Assembly: GCA_030680075.1 (NCBI GenBank)
Contig: JAUXWR010000460.1
Span: forward strand, 17,131-81,130
Direction of reading: 5' to 3'
Length of the DNA stretch: 64,000 nt
DNA from: Legionella sp.
GTDB lineage: Bacteria > Pseudomonadota > Gammaproteobacteria > Legionellales > Legionellaceae
The notes beneath the pieces were generated by a model. It was not told where the DNA came from and searched no databases. It worked only from the letters and a program-made list of their open reading frames with translations. The position numbers and the translations under genes are program-made. Every line of letters begins with the position of its first letter. Positions within the stretch are counted from its first letter, which is position 1. This document shows positions 61,609 through 64,000 of the stretch, piece by piece.

Positions 61609-62853
61609 TTATATGGAGTTATAATTAGACGGACTACTTTCCACATCATGGTGCATATACTCCTTGTTTATAGCCTGTAATTTATTACGAAGCGCCAAAA
61701 GCGTTTTGTCATGTTGCTGGTAGGTGAAAATGCTATTTGGTAACCATCGGGATTTTTTTTCTGTAGGTTTATGTAAATGTGCATCACATACTACATAATT
61801 CGAAAATTGATTGCATGCCCACTCTTTAAATTGAGGTTGAAAACTACCTGTAAGGTTTGAAATAATGCTGAACATTGCCGTTGGACCTGACGTTGTAAGA
61901 ACAATATAATTAAAATAATCAGAATAAGAATATTTTTTTGTTTCTTGTTCTTTTTCTGTAGCGCGACTCTCTATATGCTTAAGGACAATTCGAGATACGT
62001 CAGCATCGCTTATTGATGATGGATCATCCATCTTCAGATAATTTGAAATAATTTTCATCTCTATTTTACCGAGGATTTCTCTTCCTTTAGTAGAATTAAA
62101 ACACATAATGTCATTATTAAAAGGTATAATAAATTCCCCATATTTTCTAAGAAAACATCCATAGGGCATCGTGACAGTTTTTGGTACGGCCTCTGAAACA
62201 AAAATATCACAATCTAAATACACACCATCGTTAACAAGTAACAGGCGAACTAAATCAGAGGCAATAGCACAGCTGCCGGTAAAAGGAGAATTAGTCCAAT
62301 AATATAATTCCTCTTTGACGATCTGTAATATTATTTTCTCGATGTCATTCTTAGGAATTATTTCAGATAAATCCAGAATATTGCAATTGGAATAGTTACT
62401 CCAAATTCTTAGCTTATCTTTTGTTTCATCTGATAAAATAGGGGTATTTGTGATTAAAGTAGTTTTATTGCCAGGATTGCATTTTATAGATTCCTCAATA
62501 ATAACCTTAAAGTCATCAGGGAGATATTGCGTTGGGTCATTAGAAAACCATACTCTATATTGATTAGTCGTATCAATCGATTCAGGTGGCGCATGTTCTA
62601 ATAAGCTACAATGCACGGTAAGCCGATTATCGGTATTTAACTTTCCTTCCTGAATAAATGAAAAATCTTCAATTTTTTTATCATCATCCAGTTCCTCATC
62701 CTCCCAAAAAATATGATTAACAAATCCTTTGGAAACAAATATTTTTTTAATCAGCAGGGATTTGATTTGTTTAACCGTCGTTTCTGGTGAAACATTGAGC
62801 CGATATAAATCTCTATCTAACGTAGTAAAGTGTAATGTAATCATTAAATTCAT
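61609..62853 (-). CDS. Ubiquitin-like domain fused to TcdA/B-type glycosyltransferase, candidate effector
   Basis: 414 residues. Residues about 4-82 follow ubiquitin strand by strand: ITLHFTTLDRDLYRLNVSPE, TTVKQIKSLL, FWEDEELDDDKKIEDFSFIQ, EGKLNTDNRLTVHC. Residues about 98-340 are a sugar-transferring domain with a DXD motif: YRVWFSNDP, CAIASDLVRLLL (Asp200, Arg203) and DGVYLDCDIF (Asp214, Asp216), the arrangement of large clostridial toxin and SetA-type glucosyltransferases. No signal peptide. TTAAAGA is adjacent to the first ATG (62853); an ATG at 62844 is equally possible. Inference: a translocated glycosyltransferase with a built-in ubiquitin mimic. Confidence 0.82.
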   Translation of the reverse strand: MNLMITLHFTTLDRDLYRLNVSPETTVKQIKSLLIKKIFVSKGFVNHIFWEDEELDDDKKIEDFSFIQEGKLNTDNRLTVHCSLLEHAPPESIDTTNQYRVWFSNDPTQYLPDDFKVIIEESIKCNPGNKTTLITNTPILSDETKDKLRIWSNYSNCNILDLSEIIPKNDIEKIILQIVKEELYYWTNSPFTGSCAIASDLVRLLLVNDGVYLDCDIFVSEAVPKTVTMPYGCFLRKYGEFIIPFNNDIMCFNSTKGREILGKIEMKIISNYLKMDDPSSISDADVSRIVLKHIESRATEKEQETKKYSYSDYFNYIVLTTSGPTAMFSIISNLTGSFQPQFKEWACNQFSNYVVCDAHLHKPTEKKSRWLPNSIFTYQQHDKTLLALRNKLQAINKEYMHHDVESSPSNYNSI

Positions 62854-63235
62854 TCTTTAAGAAATATTGCATATTATAGGGGTGTACTATTACCGATCAA
62901 CTTATTTAATATGACATCAGGTTATTCGAATACCTCGATGAGCTAATTATCCAATTAAAAAAGTAAAGGTTATGAGAGTAAAATACGTGATCTACTACTG
63001 CCAGGATAGGCTTATTGTACAAATATATATCACTTCTGTCAATTAAGACATTGCTTGCGAGTTGTCTCATAATAAATGTTACCCAAAATAAGCATTTTTC
63101 ATTCGGTAACATTTGAAGTAAGAGGGTCAAGCCTTGCTTTTTGCCTTTTGATAGCAAAAAACAAGGCTTGACCCCTTTGGTGTTCAACGGGGTATAAATT
63201 AGCGAACGATGGGCGTGATTCAAATGTTTGGAGCA
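62854..63235. other. Intergenic region with hairpin
   Basis: 382 bases between two leftward genes. A 105-codon open frame here (62906-63223, - strand) runs through the inverted repeat at 63124-63174, has no ribosome site and no protein-like composition, so I do not call it. Promoter for the 61609-62853 gene is expected here. Confidence 0.5.
63124..63174. repeat. 21-bp inverted repeat (GGGTCAAGCCTTG)
   Basis: GGGTCAAGCCTTG... and ...CAAGGCTTGACCC pair over 21 bases with one mismatch and a 9-base loop. It lies 62 bases past the stop of the partial gene at 63236 and may be its terminator or a dispersed repeat unit. Confidence 0.6.
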
Positions 63236-64000
63236 TCAAAAGCAATTAATTGGGCTGATAATGCATTCCTTGCTCAAGTGACTCTCTAAGTCCAGCAAGC
63301 GCATTTGTTTTTGCTCTACATAATCGTTCGAGGCCCCCACCCGCCCCGAGAGGCCAAGCAGCCAGCCCGCAGCCACATCCGGCCCTCTGCTCCGCTGTCC
63401 CACTGCGCCGGGGCCATAACTATAGCACCCAAAGTCGAAGCCAAGTCCAGAATCATCAGCAAGAGGAAAAAAGTTCCCTCCATTAGAAAACTCAAAGATT
63501 CTGGCAAATATACTCTCATCAACTAATACGTTCTTTAGACCCGAACAATTGATTTGGGCATCATAAGCGGTCATCTGTCTTTGTACATAACCTACCACTT
63601 TTTGCCAAAATATGTCACGGTTATCCCAATTAACCAAAGCTTTAAAGTTATCGATGTAGGCTTGATAAGCTGCGAGTAAGTGTTGTAGGTTGAAATGTTT
63701 GCCTTTTGTAATCTTCTTTTGAGAAGTTAAGGCTTTTCTACAGCCTTCAATCGCTGATAGACCATGGTCTTCATCATTGATAATGGCGAATGCAAGGGCA
63801 TTGTAATGTATTTTTAGTTGTTCTGCCGAAACATCATCTTTAATCCCATTGGGAAACTGCTTATGAAACTGCCTTAAGGCTTCTCCTTGTTCCAAGCCTT
63901 CAAAATAGGGAAGCATCATATTCCACATGGGTTTATCTCCCGCACCAAGTGCTGCTTGAAAGGGAGTGGCGATGATGGTTCTTCCGGAATAGTCGATTGC
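63236..64000 (-). CDS. Partial hypothetical protein, Legionella effector-like, with GC-rich insert
   Basis: The frame is open to the window edge: 24 more codons precede the ATG at 63928 (ending IIATPFQAALGAGDKPMWNM), so the true start is outside. The sequence ...GRTIIATPFQAALGAGDKPMW...MMLPYFEGL resembles a segment shared by several Legionella hypothetical/effector proteins, as I recall. The C-terminal part contains SYGPGAVGQRSRGPDVAAGW, encoded by a strikingly GC-rich patch (63330-63417) unlike the rest. It is cytoplasmic by appearance. The function is not recognised. Confidence 0.7.
   Translation of the reverse strand, partial: AIDYSGRTIIATPFQAALGAGDKPMWNMMLPYFEGLEQGEALRQFHKQFPNGIKDDVSAEQLKIHYNALAFAIINDEDHGLSAIEGCRKALTSQKKITKGKHFNLQHLLAAYQAYIDNFKALVNWDNRDIFWQKVVGYVQRQMTAYDAQINCSGLKNVLVDESIFARIFEFSNGGNFFPLADDSGLGFDFGCYSYGPGAVGQRSRGPDVAAGWLLGLSGRVGASNDYVEQKQMRLLDLESHLSKECIISPINCF

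Noticed and set aside
62906..63223. 105-codon open frame on the - strand
   Set aside because: It reads through a 21-bp inverted repeat, has no ribosome site, and its sequence looks like translated repeat DNA.
1..64000. CRISPR arrays, tRNA/rRNA genes, intact insertion sequences, prophage genes
   Set aside because: Looked for and not seen; the repeats present are short palindromes without spacers, and no transposase or integrase motif was found.

Overview
The window looks like a chromosome segment from Legionella or a close relative in the Legionellales. It is strongly AT-rich and has REP-like palindromes. Several very long proteins combine eukaryote-like domains (LRR, ubiquitin-like, TIR/SEFIR, TcdA/B-type glycosyltransferase, transglutaminase-like, AAA), as expected of Dot/Icm type IV effectors. 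The taxon is inferred from this gene content, not from a marker gene. I found no rRNA, tRNA, CRISPR array or intact insertion sequence.

Layout. 1-2.8 kb: start of a VOC/glyoxalase-type gene, a cluster of 32-bp repeats, a secreted alliinase-family PLP enzyme and a DUF2490-type outer-membrane protein. 3.1-14.9 kb (- strand): a seven-gene operon with overlapping or nearly touching genes. It encodes a BcsB-like subunit, a GH81 endo-beta-1,3-glucanase homologue, a processive GT2 synthase, a BcsC-like TPR/outer-membrane protein with four internal repeats, an ATP-grasp enzyme, a histidine phosphatase and a receiver-PIG-L deacetylase fusion. I read it as a synthase-dependent exopolysaccharide system, perhaps for a beta-1,3-glucan. 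15.1-24.7 kb: a choloylglycine-hydrolase-family amidase, a 2432-residue LRR/transglutaminase-like/AAA protein and a TPR-like protein.

24.8-40.9 kb: a natural-product region with two unusual single-module NRPSs (A-T-TE with a divergent A3 motif; FkbH-ACP-C-A-T-TE) surrounded by regulators: a LuxR-type protein, a FixJ-type response regulator, an orphan DHp mini-protein, a PAS histidine kinase, an XRE/S24 repressor and a CheY-like receiver. 41.4-48.7 kb: small orphan proteins, a YhhQ/VUT transporter, an MFS transporter, and an XRE - unknown - O-methyltransferase - TPR operon. 49-54 kb (- strand): carbamoyltransferase - micro membrane protein - SGNH hydrolase - micro basic protein - PhyH dioxygenase - EamA transporter.

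54.3-64 kb: effector-like genes, namely a SEFIR/TIR-TPR protein, a nucleotidyltransferase/P-loop kinase/HD-like fusion with an apparent 5' frameshift, a ubiquitin-like-domain glycosyltransferase, and a partial gene carrying a GC-rich patch. The most novel-looking items are the glucan operon with its GH81 Glu-to-Gln change, the FkbH-NRPS region, the ubiquitin-like glycosyltransferase and the LRR-transglutaminase-AAA giant. All functions come from reading motifs by eye; no database search was possible.
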